DNA of 64,000 nucleotides from contig QFQU01000004.1 in NCBI GenBank assembly GCA_003248965.1, positions 133,863 to 197,862 on the forward strand. The letters are read 5' to 3'. The translations under genes and the position numbers were made by a program. A model generated the notes under the pieces. The model did not search any database. It was not told the origin of the DNA and saw only the letters and a program-made list of their open reading frames with translations. Positions 1 through 9,870 of this stretch are shown piece after piece. The DNA comes from Brevundimonas sp. Lineage in GTDB: Bacteria > Pseudomonadota > Alphaproteobacteria > Caulobacterales > Caulobacteraceae. The first letter of the stretch is position 1, and every line of letters starts with the position of its first letter.

Positions 1-292
1 CGTTGTTGACCAGGACCGACAGACCGCCCAGGTCGGCCGCGGCGGCGTCGATCACGCGGGCCCAGTCGTCCTCGCTGGCGACGTCGTGGGCGTAGGCGAA
101 GGCCGAGCCGGGGGTCTGGACGTTGACGCGCCAGGCCAGGTCCGCCACCCGGGTCTCGTCGATGTCGGTCAGGGCCAGGGTCGCGCCCTCGCGCGCCATC
201 ATGAAGGCCATGGCCTCGCCCAGGCCGCCGGCGGCGCCGGTGATCAGGACCTTCTTGCCGGCGACGCGGCCGGGACGGGGTTTGACGCTCAT
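1..292 (-). CDS. SDR family oxidoreductase, 3' part outside the window
   Basis: The N-terminal 97 residues of a short-chain dehydrogenase/reductase are visible; the gene runs off the left edge. The start ATG (292-290) is followed by a Rossmann beta-strand and the glycine motif TGAAGGLGEA near residues 18-27. An acidic residue after the second strand (LTDID) suggests NAD(H) preference. The fragment ends in LSVLVNN, the conserved NN of the SDR fold. The catalytic Ser/Tyr/Lys are outside the window, so the substrate cannot be read. Its start overlaps the stop of the pterin dehydratase gene by ATGA, so the two are probably co-transcribed with this gene second. Confidence 0.85.
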   Translation of the reverse strand, partial: MSVKPRPGRVAGKKVLITGAAGGLGEAMAFMMAREGATLALTDIDETRVADLAWRVNVQTPGSAFAYAHDVASEDDWARVIDAAAADLGGLSVLVNN

Positions 293-594
293 GCGCGGGC
301 TCCGGTTTCAGCGGCGGCCCGATCGATGAAGCGGGCCAGGGCGACATCCTTGTCGGTCACGCCGTCGGCGTCGTGGGTGGTCAGCAGCACCTCCACCCGA
401 TCATAGACGTTCGACCATTCGGGGTGATGGTCCATCTTGTCCGCCGTCAGGGCGACGCGGGTCATGAAGCCGAAGGCGGCGTTGAAATCGGCGAAGCGCA
501 GGGTGCGGGTCAGGGCCGGTCGGGCGTCGTCGGCCACACGCCAGTCCGGCAGGGATTTCAAGGCTTCCGCAAGGTCAAGGCGGGCGTCGGTCAT
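289..594 (-). CDS. 4a-hydroxytetrahydrobiopterin dehydratase (pterin-4a-carbinolamine dehydratase)
   Basis: This 101-residue protein has the PCD/DCoH length and fold signature. The motif DKMDHHPEWSNVYDRVEVLLTTH (about residues 52-74) contains the conserved His-His-Pro-Glu-Trp active-site segment. The C-terminal DKDVALARFID is also typical. The enzyme dehydrates 4a-hydroxy-tetrahydrobiopterin, normally recycling the cofactor of phenylalanine hydroxylase. No phenylalanine hydroxylase gene is visible here. The stop overlaps the start of the downstream SDR gene, which suggests a two-gene operon. The start ATG at 594 faces the Crp/Fnr gene across a short divergent spacer. Confidence 0.93.
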   Translation of the reverse strand: MTDARLDLAEALKSLPDWRVADDARPALTRTLRFADFNAAFGFMTRVALTADKMDHHPEWSNVYDRVEVLLTTHDADGVTDKDVALARFIDRAAAETGARA

Positions 595-708
595 GGGCGT
601 TCCTCTTTTGCGACAGGGCTAAGGCGCCCGGACGACGACGGCAAGCGGCGGAACGGGGCCTCAAGCTTGGCGTTGAGAAAGCGTCGCCGTTGGAGCCGAG
701 AGCGCCGG

Positions 709-1413
709 ATGAGAAACAATCTTTGGATCGCCGACCTGGACGCCGAGGATCGGGCGCGGATCGAACCCCATCTGCAATCCCGCGAGATGGCGCGCGGACA
801 GGTGCTGTTCGACGCGGGGGAGCCGGTGGACCAGGTCTGGTTTCCGCTGAAGGGCGTGGTCTCCCTGATGACCCTGCTGCCCGACGACAAGGCGGTGGAG
901 ACCGCCGCCATCGGGCGAGAGGGCCTGGTCGGGGTGACGTGCGGACCCATGAACGCGCGCGCCGTCAGCCGGGCGGTCAGCCAGCGTGAAGGCCTGGCCG
1001 CCTGTTGCGACGCCGAGGTGTTCGGCGCGGCGCTGGAGGCCAGCGAGAGCCTGCGCCTGGCCCTGTCACGCTATACCGAAGGATTGATGGCCCAGGTGCA
1101 GCAGGCGGCCGCCTGCAACGCCCAGCACACCCTGGACGAACGGCTGGCGCGTTGGCTTCTGGTCCTGCACGACCGGGCCGAGGAGGATCGTCTGGACCTG
1201 ACCCAGGCCGACATCGCCGGCATGCTGGGCGTGCGGCGCGCCACCGTGTCCGAGGTCGGGGCCGTGCTGGAGAACCGGGGCCTGATCGAGCGCGGTCGCG
1301 GCTGGGTGCGCGTCGCTGACCGCGACGGGCTGGAGGCGGCGTCGTGCGGCTGCTACGGCCTGATGCGCGAGGTGGCCAGGGAACTGCATCTTCCGCGTCC
1401 CCAGGCGGCGTGA
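709..1413 (+). CDS. Crp/Fnr family transcriptional regulator
   Basis: The 234-residue protein has an N-terminal cyclic-nucleotide-binding-like beta-barrel (about residues 10-125, with FDAGEPVDQVWFPLKGVVSL). A C-terminal winged helix follows (about 145-215), with recognition region LTQADIAGMLGVRRATVSEVGAVLENRGLIERGRG. The barrel lacks a clear cAMP-binding RxS motif, and the protein lacks the N-terminal cysteine cluster of Fnr, so the signal is unknown. I chose ATG 709 because residues upstream in the same frame do not look like this family. It is divergent from the pterin dehydratase gene and just upstream of ubiE. Confidence 0.88.
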   Translation: MRNNLWIADLDAEDRARIEPHLQSREMARGQVLFDAGEPVDQVWFPLKGVVSLMTLLPDDKAVETAAIGREGLVGVTCGPMNARAVSRAVSQREGLAACCDAEVFGAALEASESLRLALSRYTEGLMAQVQQAAACNAQHTLDERLARWLLVLHDRAEEDRLDLTQADIAGMLGVRRATVSEVGAVLENRGLIERGRGWVRVADRDGLEAASCGCYGLMREVARELHLPRPQAA

Positions 1414-1444
1414 CGCGGCCGTCGCGACGCGCTAGACCGTCGCC

Positions 1445-2233
1445 ATGACCTACGCCTCCCCGCACGGCCCGCATTCGCAGGGCGACCGCTCCTCCTTCGG
1501 CTTTCGCGACGTGGACGCGCGCGAAAAGGTGAAGATGGTGCGCGGGGTCTTCGATTCCGTCGCCTCCAACTATGACGTGATGAACGACCTGATGAGCGTG
1601 GGCGTCCACCGCATCTGGAAGGATATCGCCGCCGCCAAGCTGAACCCCCGCCCCGGCGAGACCATTCTGGACGTGGCGGGCGGCACCGGCGACATGGCGC
1701 GGCGCTATTCGAAGATGGCCCGCGCGGCGCAGCAGCGGCGCGGGGGCGAGGACGCCTCGGTCATCGTGCTGGACTACAACGCCGAAATGATCCTGGCGGG
1801 CGTCCACAAGGGCGGCGAGCCGGAGATGAGCTGGACGGTCGGCGACGCCATGAACCTGCCGCTGCCGGACGCCTCGGTCGACGCCTATTCGATCAGTTTC
1901 GGCATCAGGAACGTGGCCCATATCGACAAGGCCCTGGCCGAGGCGCGCAGGGTGCTGAAGCCCGGCGGCCGGTTCCTGTGCCTGGAGTTCTCTCGGCCCA
2001 CGACCACGCCGATCCGCAAGGTCTATGACGCCTGGTCCTTCCACGCCATTCCGCGCATCGGCGGCTGGGTCGCCAAGGATCGCGACAGCTATCAGTATCT
2101 GGTCGAGAGCATCCGACGTTTCCCCGATCAAACGGCGTTCAAGCGGATGATCGAACAGGCGGGCTTCAGCCGCGTGTCCGTGACCAATCTGTCGGGCGGG
2201 ATCGCCGCCATCCACCACGGGTGGGCGATCTGA
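1445..2233 (+). CDS. ubiE: Ubiquinone/menaquinone biosynthesis C-methyltransferase UbiE
   Basis: This 262-residue class I SAM-dependent methyltransferase performs the C-methylation step of ubiquinone synthesis on 2-methoxy-6-polyprenyl-1,4-benzoquinol. The first UbiE signature is YDVMNDLMSVGVHRIWK (residues 43-59). The SAM-binding motif is LDVAGGTGD (75-83). The second signature is the RVLKPGGRFLCLEFS segment near residue 170. Length matches the family. Its last 13 bases overlap the GTG start of ubiB, so the two are translationally coupled in a ubiquinone operon. Confidence 0.97.
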   Translation: MTYASPHGPHSQGDRSSFGFRDVDAREKVKMVRGVFDSVASNYDVMNDLMSVGVHRIWKDIAAAKLNPRPGETILDVAGGTGDMARRYSKMARAAQQRRGGEDASVIVLDYNAEMILAGVHKGGEPEMSWTVGDAMNLPLPDASVDAYSISFGIRNVAHIDKALAEARRVLKPGGRFLCLEFSRPTTTPIRKVYDAWSFHAIPRIGGWVAKDRDSYQYLVESIRRFPDQTAFKRMIEQAGFSRVSVTNLSGGIAAIHHGWAI

Positions 2234-3801
2234 CCAGCCGGATCTATCGCACGGCCCCGCCGCCGCCCGCGACCGTGGCGGTGCAGCACCCGGTCGCCGC
2301 CTTCCTGCGGCTGATGGGATGGCTGTGGGTGTTGGCGCGCCATGACGCCCTGATCCCGCGCGAGGTCACGCCCCTGCTGCCGGCCTGGACCCGGCCCTTC
2401 GCGCGGTTCGTGCAACTGCTTTCCGGAAAGGCGGGCCGTCAGGGCCGCCCCGGCCAACGGTTGGGCAAGGCGTTCGAGCATCTGGGGCCGGTGGCGATCA
2501 AGCTGGGTCAGGTGCTGGCCACGCGCGCCGACATCTTCGGCCTGGAGTTCGCCCGCGACCTGGGGCGGTTGAAGGACGCCCTGCCGCCCTTCCCCGAAGA
2601 TGTGGCGCGGCGCGAGATCGAACGGTCGCTGGGGCGGCCGGTCGACAGCCTGTTCATCGGCCTGGGACCGGCGGTCGCCGCCGCCTCCCTGGCCCAGGCG
2701 CACCGGGCGACCCTGGCCGACGGCCGGGCGGTGGCGGTCAAGGTGCTGCGGCCGGGCGTGGAGCGCCGGGTCGCCGACGGACTGGATTCGATGCGGCTGG
2801 GCGCGGCCCTGGTCTGGCGTTTCGTGCCGGCGGCGCGGCGGTTGGAGCCACAGGCCTTCGTCGAGACCATCGCCCGCTCTCTGGACCTGGAGCTGGACAT
2901 GCGGCTGGAAGCGGCCGCCGCCAGCGAAATGGCCGAGGTCATGGCCAAGGACGGCTACATGTCCGCTCCGCCGGTGGTCTGGGACGGGGTGGGCAAGCGG
3001 GTGTTGACCCTGGAATGGGCGCCGGGCGTGCCCATGACCGACCCGGCCTTGCGCGATCTGCCGGGCCTGGACGTGGACCTCCTGGCCGACAATGTGGTGC
3101 GCGCCTTTCTGGTGCAGGCGCTGGATCACGGGGCCTTCCACGCCGACCTGCACGAGGGCAATCTGTTCGCCGGCGCCCCGGCCCATCTGACAGCCATCGA
3201 CTTCGGCATCGTCGGGCGGCTGGGTCCGGCCGAGCGGCGCTATCTGGCCGAGATCCTGTGGGGCTTCATCAGCCGCGACTACGACCGCATCGCCCGCGTC
3301 CATTTCGAGGCCGGATATGTGCCGCCGCACCATTCGGTCGAGACCTTCGCCCAGGCCCTGCGCGCGGTGGGCGAGCCGGTGATCGGCCGCGCCGCCAGCC
3401 AGGTCTCGATGGGCCGTCTGCTGGGTCAGTTGTTCGAGATCACCGCCCTGTTCGACATGCGGCTGAGGCCCGAACTGATCCTGTTGCAGAAGACCATGGT
3501 GTCGGTCGAGGGGGTGGCGCGCCGCCTCAATCCCGATCACGACCTGTGGGCCGCCGCCAAGCCCGTGGTCGAGCGCTGGATCCGCCGCGAGCTGGGGCCT
3601 CAGGCCCAGGCCCGCGACGCCCTGAACGAGCTGATCGCCGCCGCCCGCGCCATCTCGCGTCTGGTCCAGGACCCGCCGCAGCCGACGACGGTGGTCATGG
3701 AAAAGTCGGGAACTCCGGCTTGGCTGGCGGTTTCCGTCACCGTCGCGACGATCGCGGCCCTGGCGGCCCTGGGCTTTTCGCTGTGGCCCTATCTGCATTG
3801 A
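2221..3801 (+). CDS. ubiB: UbiB, ADCK/COQ8-type atypical kinase for ubiquinone biosynthesis
   Basis: The 526-residue protein belongs to the ABC1/ADCK/COQ8 family required for ubiquinone synthesis; it is annotated historically as 2-polyprenylphenol 6-hydroxylase. Visible motifs are the KxGQ segment AIKLGQVLATRADIFG (about residues 92-107), the alanine-rich nucleotide loop AAASLAQAHRA, the lysine strand AVKVLRPGV, the catalytic-loop-like DLHEGNLF and the metal-binding DFG in AIDFGIVGRLG. A C-terminal hydrophobic segment of about 28 residues (after 498) would anchor it in the inner membrane. The GTG start overlaps ubiE, as expected for a ubiE-ubiB operon. Confidence 0.96.
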   Translation: MGDLTSRIYRTAPPPPATVAVQHPVAAFLRLMGWLWVLARHDALIPREVTPLLPAWTRPFARFVQLLSGKAGRQGRPGQRLGKAFEHLGPVAIKLGQVLATRADIFGLEFARDLGRLKDALPPFPEDVARREIERSLGRPVDSLFIGLGPAVAAASLAQAHRATLADGRAVAVKVLRPGVERRVADGLDSMRLGAALVWRFVPAARRLEPQAFVETIARSLDLELDMRLEAAAASEMAEVMAKDGYMSAPPVVWDGVGKRVLTLEWAPGVPMTDPALRDLPGLDVDLLADNVVRAFLVQALDHGAFHADLHEGNLFAGAPAHLTAIDFGIVGRLGPAERRYLAEILWGFISRDYDRIARVHFEAGYVPPHHSVETFAQALRAVGEPVIGRAASQVSMGRLLGQLFEITALFDMRLRPELILLQKTMVSVEGVARRLNPDHDLWAAAKPVVERWIRRELGPQAQARDALNELIAAARAISRLVQDPPQPTTVVMEKSGTPAWLAVSVTVATIAALAALGFSLWPYLH

Positions 3802-3815
3802 CCGGAGCCTTCATC

Positions 3816-4331
3816 ATGAAGACGACCCTGAAGACCGTTGCCCTTGCGACCGCGCCTCTGGCCGCCGCCCTCCTGCTGACGCCCGGCCTCGCCCTGGCCC
3901 AGTCCGGCGCGGCCGCCGGCGCCGTGCCCAACAGCTTCGACGCGCCGGCCCAGACTCACGGCCAGACTCGGGGCCAAGCTCAGGGTCAGACTCAGACCGT
4001 GCGTCCCGGCTCGGCCGCCTCCGACGCCCAGGCGCCCGACGTCGCCCGCTCTCAGGAAGCCTTGCGCGGCGTCATCGCGGCGGCGCAGGGGGCCGGTTTC
4101 GACTATTCCGTCTTCACCCCCGACCTGGCGTCCAAGATCCGCCAGCAGGCCGCCCAGGTCACGCCGCTGATCAAGAGCTTCGGCGCCCTGAAATCCGTCG
4201 ACTACCAGCGCCAGGAGGGCGAGGCCCAGCTGTTCAAGGTGACGTTCGACAATCAGGTCACGGAGTGGATGATCGGCTTCGACGCCGACGACAAGATCGC
4301 CGCCCTTCTGTTCCGCCCCGCTCAGGACTGA
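3816..4331 (+). CDS. Secreted protein with a Gln/Gly/Thr-rich repeat, unknown function
   Basis: The 171-residue protein begins with a clear signal peptide (MKTTLKTVALATAPLAAALL, cleavage after ALA-Q near residue 30). A low-complexity stretch follows, built of short GQT/GQA repeats (about residues 48-62). The C-terminal half (about 85-171) is ordered, with strands ending in VTFDNQVTEWMIGFDADDKIAALLFRPAQD. That half resembles DUF3887-like domains, but I cannot assign it firmly. The start ATG lies 14 bases after the ubiB stop, so it may be part of that operon. Function unknown; probably periplasmic. Confidence 0.75.
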   Translation: MKTTLKTVALATAPLAAALLLTPGLALAQSGAAAGAVPNSFDAPAQTHGQTRGQAQGQTQTVRPGSAASDAQAPDVARSQEALRGVIAAAQGAGFDYSVFTPDLASKIRQQAAQVTPLIKSFGALKSVDYQRQEGEAQLFKVTFDNQVTEWMIGFDADDKIAALLFRPAQD

Positions 4332-4427
4332 CGGCGCGGCCTTCCGGCTTTTTGGTCATTCCCATTCGTCCTGTCGCAAGCCCCTGAATGACGACGCGGG
4401 CGTCCTAAGGTCGAATGTCGATGAACC

Positions 4428-4829
4428 CTAGTCGATCCTGGGCTTGCCCCGGCCGGACTTGATGGCGGACCGGCTGGTCTTGGCCTGCAGACGCCGTTCC
4501 TTGGAGGCGCGGGTCGGACGCGTCGGGACGCGGAAGACCGGCTTGATCGAGGCGGCGTCCACCATCTCCTGAAGCCGGGCCATGGCGTCGGCGCGGTTGC
4601 GATCCTGGGTGCGGTGGCGCACGGCGTTGATCAGGATCACCCCGTCCAGCGTCAGGCGGCTGCCCGCCAGCTTCATCAGCCGCGCCTTGACCGGTTCGGT
4701 CAGGGAGGGTGAGTTCCTGACGTCGAACCGCATCTGCACGGCGGTGGAGACCTTGTTGACGTTCTGCCCGCCGGGTCCGCCGGCGCGGTAGAAGCGGAAT
4801 TCCAGCTCCTCCTCGGGTATGGTCGTCAT
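4428..4829 (-). CDS. arfB: Alternative ribosome-rescue factor ArfB (peptidyl-tRNA hydrolase, ICT1/YaeJ family)
   Basis: This 133-residue protein has the GGQ motif in YRAGGPGGQNVNKVST (residues 14-28), which hydrolyses peptidyl-tRNA on stalled ribosomes. It lacks the tRNA-anticodon domain of a full release factor. It ends in a basic tail rich in K/R and S (from RVPTRPTRASKERR), the part that enters the empty mRNA channel. Length fits ArfB. Its start overlaps the stop of the YaiI-like gene by ATGA, indicating translational coupling. Confidence 0.95.
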   Translation of the reverse strand: MTTIPEEELEFRFYRAGGPGGQNVNKVSTAVQMRFDVRNSPSLTEPVKARLMKLAGSRLTLDGVILINAVRHRTQDRNRADAMARLQEMVDAASIKPVFRVPTRPTRASKERRLQAKTSRSAIKSGRGKPRID

Positions 4830-5284
4830 GGAACGGCCTTGCGCGCCTTGACCACGGCCTGATCCAGCGCCTGCAGAAAGCGCGAGCGGTCGGCGGCCGA
4901 AAAGGGGGGCGGCCCAGCGGTCGCCACGCCGATGGAGCGCAGGTGCTCGCCCACCATCCGCCCCGCCAGGGCGGATCCGATCGAATCCGGGGTGAAGGGC
5001 TGACCATTCGATTTCAGCGCCTGGGCGCCGGCTTTCAGGCAGCGGTCGGCCAGGGGGATGTCGGCGGTGATCACCACATCGCCTGGTCCGGCCCGCTCGG
5101 CGATCCAGTCGTCGGCCACGTCGGGCCCGGCGTCCACCACGACCTGTTCGATCAGGGCTTCGCGCGGAACCTGCATCCAGCCGTTGGAGACGACATAGGT
5201 CTTAAGCCCATACCGCCGCGCCACGCGATAGACCTCCTCCTTCACCGGGCAGGCGTCGGCGTCGATGTAGAGGGCGGTGGCCAT
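4826..5284 (-). CDS. YaiI/YqxD family (UPF0178) protein
   Basis: The 152-residue protein matches the UPF0178 family: N-terminal YIDADACPVKEEVYRVARRYG (residues 6-26), the VSNGWM segment, and DIPLADRCLKAGAQALKSNGQPFT near residues 95-118. The acidic, PIN/NYN-like pattern of aspartates (D8, D10, D95 region) hints at a nuclease-like fold, but no activity is established for the family. It is the first gene of a two-gene unit with arfB, overlapping by ATGA. Confidence 0.92.
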   Translation of the reverse strand: MATALYIDADACPVKEEVYRVARRYGLKTYVVSNGWMQVPREALIEQVVVDAGPDVADDWIAERAGPGDVVITADIPLADRCLKAGAQALKSNGQPFTPDSIGSALAGRMVGEHLRSIGVATAGPPPFSAADRSRFLQALDQAVVKARKAVP

Positions 5285-5310
5285 GACGCCGGACCTAGCG
5301 CGTCCCGTCG

Positions 5311-5342
5311 AAAAAGAAAAAGCCTGGAAAGGCCGACAGGCC
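5311..5342 (-). terminator. Intrinsic terminator after the DUF1674 gene
   Basis: On the minus strand a GC stem (GCCTG at 5341-5337 pairing with CAGGC at 5326-5322, with a GGCC core inside) is followed by a long T-rich run, the complement of aaaaagaaaa at 5311-5320. It begins at the stop codon of the DUF1674 gene. This is a typical Rho-independent terminator. Confidence 0.7.
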
Positions 5343-5599
5343 TAGAAATCGACCGCCAGGCCCTTCTTTTCCCAGTCGCCATAGCGCGTCGGTTCGGGCC
5401 CGCGGGGGCCGCCGTGTTCGGGCTGGGCCTCCGGCGTCGGTTCGGCCGCGCGCCGTGCGGCGGCCTCCAGGAGGGCGCGGCGCGCCGTCTCGGACAGCGG
5501 GCGCTCCGGCGTGGCGTGGGGCACGTCGGTGTTGAAGGCCGGGCCGTGCGCGCCTTGCGCCTCGGTCGGCTGGGGCGCGGGGGTGGGCTGTTCGGTCAC
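5342..5599 (-). CDS. DUF1674 protein, succinate dehydrogenase assembly factor 4 (SdhAF4/Sdh8) type
   Basis: The 85-residue protein ends in the diagnostic DUF1674 block GPRGPEPTRYGDWEKKGLAVDF (the last 22 residues, around positions 64-85). In mitochondria and alphaproteobacteria this motif belongs to SDHAF4, which protects and helps mature the flavinylated SdhA subunit. The N-terminal half is proline-rich and likely disordered. No sdh genes are in the window. A terminator follows directly and htpX starts divergently about 107 bases away. Confidence 0.9.
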   Translation of the reverse strand: MTEQPTPAPQPTEAQGAHGPAFNTDVPHATPERPLSETARRALLEAAARRAAEPTPEAQPEHGGPRGPEPTRYGDWEKKGLAVDF

Positions 5600-5706
5600 A
5601 GGGCGGCTCCCTTGAGCGCGGGATCGGGCCGCCTCAAATAGGCGATCGAACGCGCGACGCCAACGTAGCGAAGGATCGGACCGGCGCGCGCGAAACGGAA
5701 GAGACG

Positions 5707-6696
5707 ATGAACCATCTGAAGACCTTCGTGCTGCTGGCCGTCATGACCGCCCTGTTCATGGGGCTGGGTTATCTGATCGGTCGCGGGCCTGGCATGGCGA
5801 TCGCCCTGCTGTTCGCGGGCGGGATGAATCTGTTCAGCTACTGGAACGCCGACAAGATCGTGCTGAAGATGTATCGCGCCCAGCCGGTCGACGAACAGCA
5901 TCCCAACGCCGTGGTCAGAAACTATGTCGCCGACGTGCGCCAGATGGCGCGGGACGCCGGCCTGCCCCAGCCCCAGGTCGCCATCATTCCCAACGACCAG
6001 CCCAACGCCTTCGCCACCGGCCGCAATCCCCGGAACGCCGCCGTCTGCGCCACGACGGGCCTTCTGGACATGCTGACGCGCGAAGAGGTGCGCGGGGTGA
6101 TGGCGCACGAACTGGCCCATGTGAAGAACCGCGACACCCTGACCATGACGGTGACGGCGACCATTGCGGGCGCCATCGCCGCCCTGGCCAACTTCGCCCT
6201 GTTCTTCGGCGGCGGCGACGACCGCGAGCGGCCGGGCGGCATTATCGGCACGATCGCCCTGATGCTGCTGGCGCCCATGGCTGCGGGCCTGGTGCAGATG
6301 GCGATCAGCCGGGGTCGCGAATACGAGGCCGACCGCGTCGGCGCCGAGATCGCCGGCGATCCCCAGGCCCTGGCCAGCGCCCTGCAGAAGATCGAGGCCT
6401 ACGCCAAGCGCATCCACAATCCGACGGCGGAGCGCAATCCAGCCTCGGGCCAGCTGTTCATCATCAACCCCCTGGCCGGGCGCGGCGCGGACAATCTGTT
6501 CTCGACCCATCCGGCGACCGGCAACCGGGTCCGCGCCCTGATGGAATTGGGCGCGCGGATGGGGCTGCGGCCCCGACCGGTGGTGGAGGCCGCGCCTGTC
6601 GCGCCTGCGGCGGCCCCGTCTTCAGTTGCGGCTCCAACCGCGACCACGACCACGGGCGTGCCCATCACCGCGCCGCCGCGCGGACCGTGGGGCTGA
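5707..6696 (+). CDS. htpX: HtpX, membrane zinc metalloprotease
   Basis: The 329-residue M48B protease degrades misfolded inner-membrane proteins. Two N-terminal transmembrane helices (about residues 5-23 and 28-46) precede the zinc motif HELAH (134-138). Two more hydrophobic segments (about 147-168 and 178-200) follow, then the third zinc ligand in EYEADRVG (E207). The C-terminal extension after about residue 285 is Ala/Pro/Thr-rich and probably disordered. The start ATG is preceded by a purine-rich GAAGAGACG site. Confidence 0.96.
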   Translation: MNHLKTFVLLAVMTALFMGLGYLIGRGPGMAIALLFAGGMNLFSYWNADKIVLKMYRAQPVDEQHPNAVVRNYVADVRQMARDAGLPQPQVAIIPNDQPNAFATGRNPRNAAVCATTGLLDMLTREEVRGVMAHELAHVKNRDTLTMTVTATIAGAIAALANFALFFGGGDDRERPGGIIGTIALMLLAPMAAGLVQMAISRGREYEADRVGAEIAGDPQALASALQKIEAYAKRIHNPTAERNPASGQLFIINPLAGRGADNLFSTHPATGNRVRALMELGARMGLRPRPVVEAAPVAPAAAPSSVAAPTATTTTGVPITAPPRGPWG

Positions 6697-6778
6697 TCCG
6701 GGTTCTTGTTCCTCCTCGTGGTTTGCACTCGATGGCCGGATCGCTTCAGATAGGGACCTGCTTCGTCCTGGGGGTTTC

Positions 6779-8383
6779 ATGTCGCGTCTGCTCGCCTTCG
6801 TCTGCGCCTCGGCGCTGCTCGCCACGCCGGTCGCCGCCCAGTCGGTGGACCGCGTCGCCGTCAACGGCATCATCGACCAGGGGCTGAACCACAGCCAGGT
6901 GATGCAGACCGCCGCCTATCTGACCGACCGGATCGGCGGGCGGATGACCAACTCGCCCCAGATGCGCGAGGCCGAACGCTGGGCGCAGCAGCGGTTCCGC
7001 GACTACGGCCTGTCCGACGTGCGCGCCGAGGGTTTCGAGTTCGGCCGGGGCTGGTCCATCGTCCGCTCCAGCGCCCGCATGACCGCGCCGCGCCCGCTGG
7101 ATCTGCGCGCCATTCCCGTGGCCTGGACGCCCGGCACCAATGGAACGATCAGTGCGGGCGTGATCGTCGCGCCCCTGTCCAAGGTGGAGGATTTCGACAA
7201 ATGGCGCGGCAAGCTGGCGGGCAAGATCGTCATGATCTCCCAGCCTGGCACGGGGTCGGAGCCGACCGAGCCGGCCTTCCGCCGCTGGACCAGCGCCGAG
7301 CTGGCCGAGCGCAACACCTATAACCAGCCGCAATATTCGCCCGCCGCCATCCGCAAGTCGCTGGAGACCGCCGATTTCGCCTTGAAGATGGACGCCTTCC
7401 TGGTCGAACAGGGCGACCTGGCCTGGGTGCGGATTTCACAGCGCGACGGCGACCTGCTGCACGGCACGGGCTATACCTATCAGGTGGGCGCCACGCCGAA
7501 ACTCGCGGGGGTGGAGCTGGCGGCCGAGGATTATCGCCGTCTGGCGCGTCTGGCCCTGACCGACGCCCCGCCGACGCTGGAGTTGAACAGCGAGGTCCGT
7601 TTCCACGACGAGGACGTCAACGCCTACAACATTCTGGCCGACATTCCCGGCACGGCGCGCGGGACCGAATACGTCATGGCCGGCGCCCATCTGGACAGCT
7701 GGGTCGCCTCGGACGGCGCGGTGGACAATGCGGCGGGCAGCGCGGTCGTTCTGGAGGCGGCGCGCATCCTGAAGGCCCTGAACGTGCGGCCCAAGCGCAC
7801 CATCCGCTTCGCCCTGTGGAACGGCGAGGAGCAGGGCATCCTCGGCTCCCTGGCCTATGTGGACCGACATCTGGCGACGCGCGCGCCGTCGAACGATCCG
7901 GCGCTGGCGGGCCTGTCGAACAATCGCACCTGGCGCAGCCGCTGGCCTATCGAGCCGCGCGCCGGCTATCGCGATCTGGTCGCCTATTTCAATCTGGACA
8001 ACGGCTCGGGCAAGATCCGCGGCATCAACGCCGAGGGCAATGTCGCCGCCGCCCCGATCTTCCAGGACTGGCTGGCGCCGTTCGCCAGCATGGGCGCGAC
8101 CAGCGTCTCGCTGCGCAACTCGGGCGGCACCGACCACGTCTATATGCAGACCGTCGGCGTGCCGGGGTATCAGTTCATCCAGGACCCGCTCGACTATTCC
8201 AGCCGCCTGCACCACACCAGCATCGACAGCTACGACCACCTGAAGGCCGAAGACCTGCGTCAGGCGGCCGTCATCCTGGCCAGTTTCCTGCTGAACGCCG
8301 CCAACCGCGACGAACCCCTGCCGCGGATGCCGTTGCCGACCCAGCCGACGCCCAGCGATCCGTTCGAATATCCGGCGGATTGA
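6779..8383 (+). CDS. Secreted M28 family zinc metallopeptidase
   Basis: The 534-residue protein has a Sec signal peptide (MSRLLAFVCASALLATPVAA, cleaved near residue 20). A protease-associated (PA) domain-like middle (about 110-220) follows, then an M28 aminopeptidase domain (about 290-510). Metal-site motifs are AGAHLDSW (His-x-Asp), GAVDNAAGSA (bridging Asp), NGEEQGILGS (catalytic Glu) and LHHTSIDSYDH (C-terminal His ligand). It is probably a periplasmic or secreted aminopeptidase or carboxypeptidase. ATG 6779 is chosen because it starts the signal peptide. A second M28 peptidase lies at 41453-43117. Confidence 0.9.
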   Translation: MSRLLAFVCASALLATPVAAQSVDRVAVNGIIDQGLNHSQVMQTAAYLTDRIGGRMTNSPQMREAERWAQQRFRDYGLSDVRAEGFEFGRGWSIVRSSARMTAPRPLDLRAIPVAWTPGTNGTISAGVIVAPLSKVEDFDKWRGKLAGKIVMISQPGTGSEPTEPAFRRWTSAELAERNTYNQPQYSPAAIRKSLETADFALKMDAFLVEQGDLAWVRISQRDGDLLHGTGYTYQVGATPKLAGVELAAEDYRRLARLALTDAPPTLELNSEVRFHDEDVNAYNILADIPGTARGTEYVMAGAHLDSWVASDGAVDNAAGSAVVLEAARILKALNVRPKRTIRFALWNGEEQGILGSLAYVDRHLATRAPSNDPALAGLSNNRTWRSRWPIEPRAGYRDLVAYFNLDNGSGKIRGINAEGNVAAAPIFQDWLAPFASMGATSVSLRNSGGTDHVYMQTVGVPGYQFIQDPLDYSSRLHHTSIDSYDHLKAEDLRQAAVILASFLLNAANRDEPLPRMPLPTQPTPSDPFEYPAD

Positions 8384-8400
8384 GGTGTAGTCGCCCAGAA

Positions 8401-8527
8401 CGTCATTCCGGGGCGCCCATCGGGCGAACCCGGAACCCAGGGTGTGGTGTCCACTTTCGACGCCGCTCAAAGCGAGCGGGCAGTCCTGGGTTCCGGGTTC
8501 CTCGCTTCGCTCGGCCCCGGAATGACG
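8401..8527. repeat. 127-bp intergenic palindromic element
   Basis: Two nested perfect inverted repeats are visible. The outer arms are 8401-8414 (cgtcattccggggc) and 8514-8527. The inner arms are 8426-8441 (gaacccggaacccagg) and 8485-8500. Together they fold into a long cruciform or hairpin filling the space between the M28 peptidase stop and the convergent acetyl-CoA acetyltransferase stop. The layout resembles the dispersed intergenic repeats (REP/BIME-like) of alphaproteobacteria, and its position suggests a bidirectional transcription end. No second copy was noticed in this window. Confidence 0.8.
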
Positions 8528-8529
8528 GT

Positions 8530-9711
<1,182 letters not shown>

Positions 9712-9870
9712 GGGATTTCACTCTCTGCGGAATAAAAGTCGTGGCCGTTCTGCCGCATTGCGCGGGTTTCGTCACCCCGAGGCGCGTGGTCGCATGGCGA
9801 TTCAGCCAATTGTCACCCTCCGGGCGCATTGTGGCGGGAACGTTGGCGGCGATCCGGGATTGGAAAGGCC

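Noticed and set aside
2128..3798. Long open frame on the minus strand opposite ubiB (556 codons)
   Set aside because: It has no family motifs and a Gln/His/Gly/Asp-rich composition typical of antisense frames in very G+C-rich DNA; ubiB on the other strand is certain.
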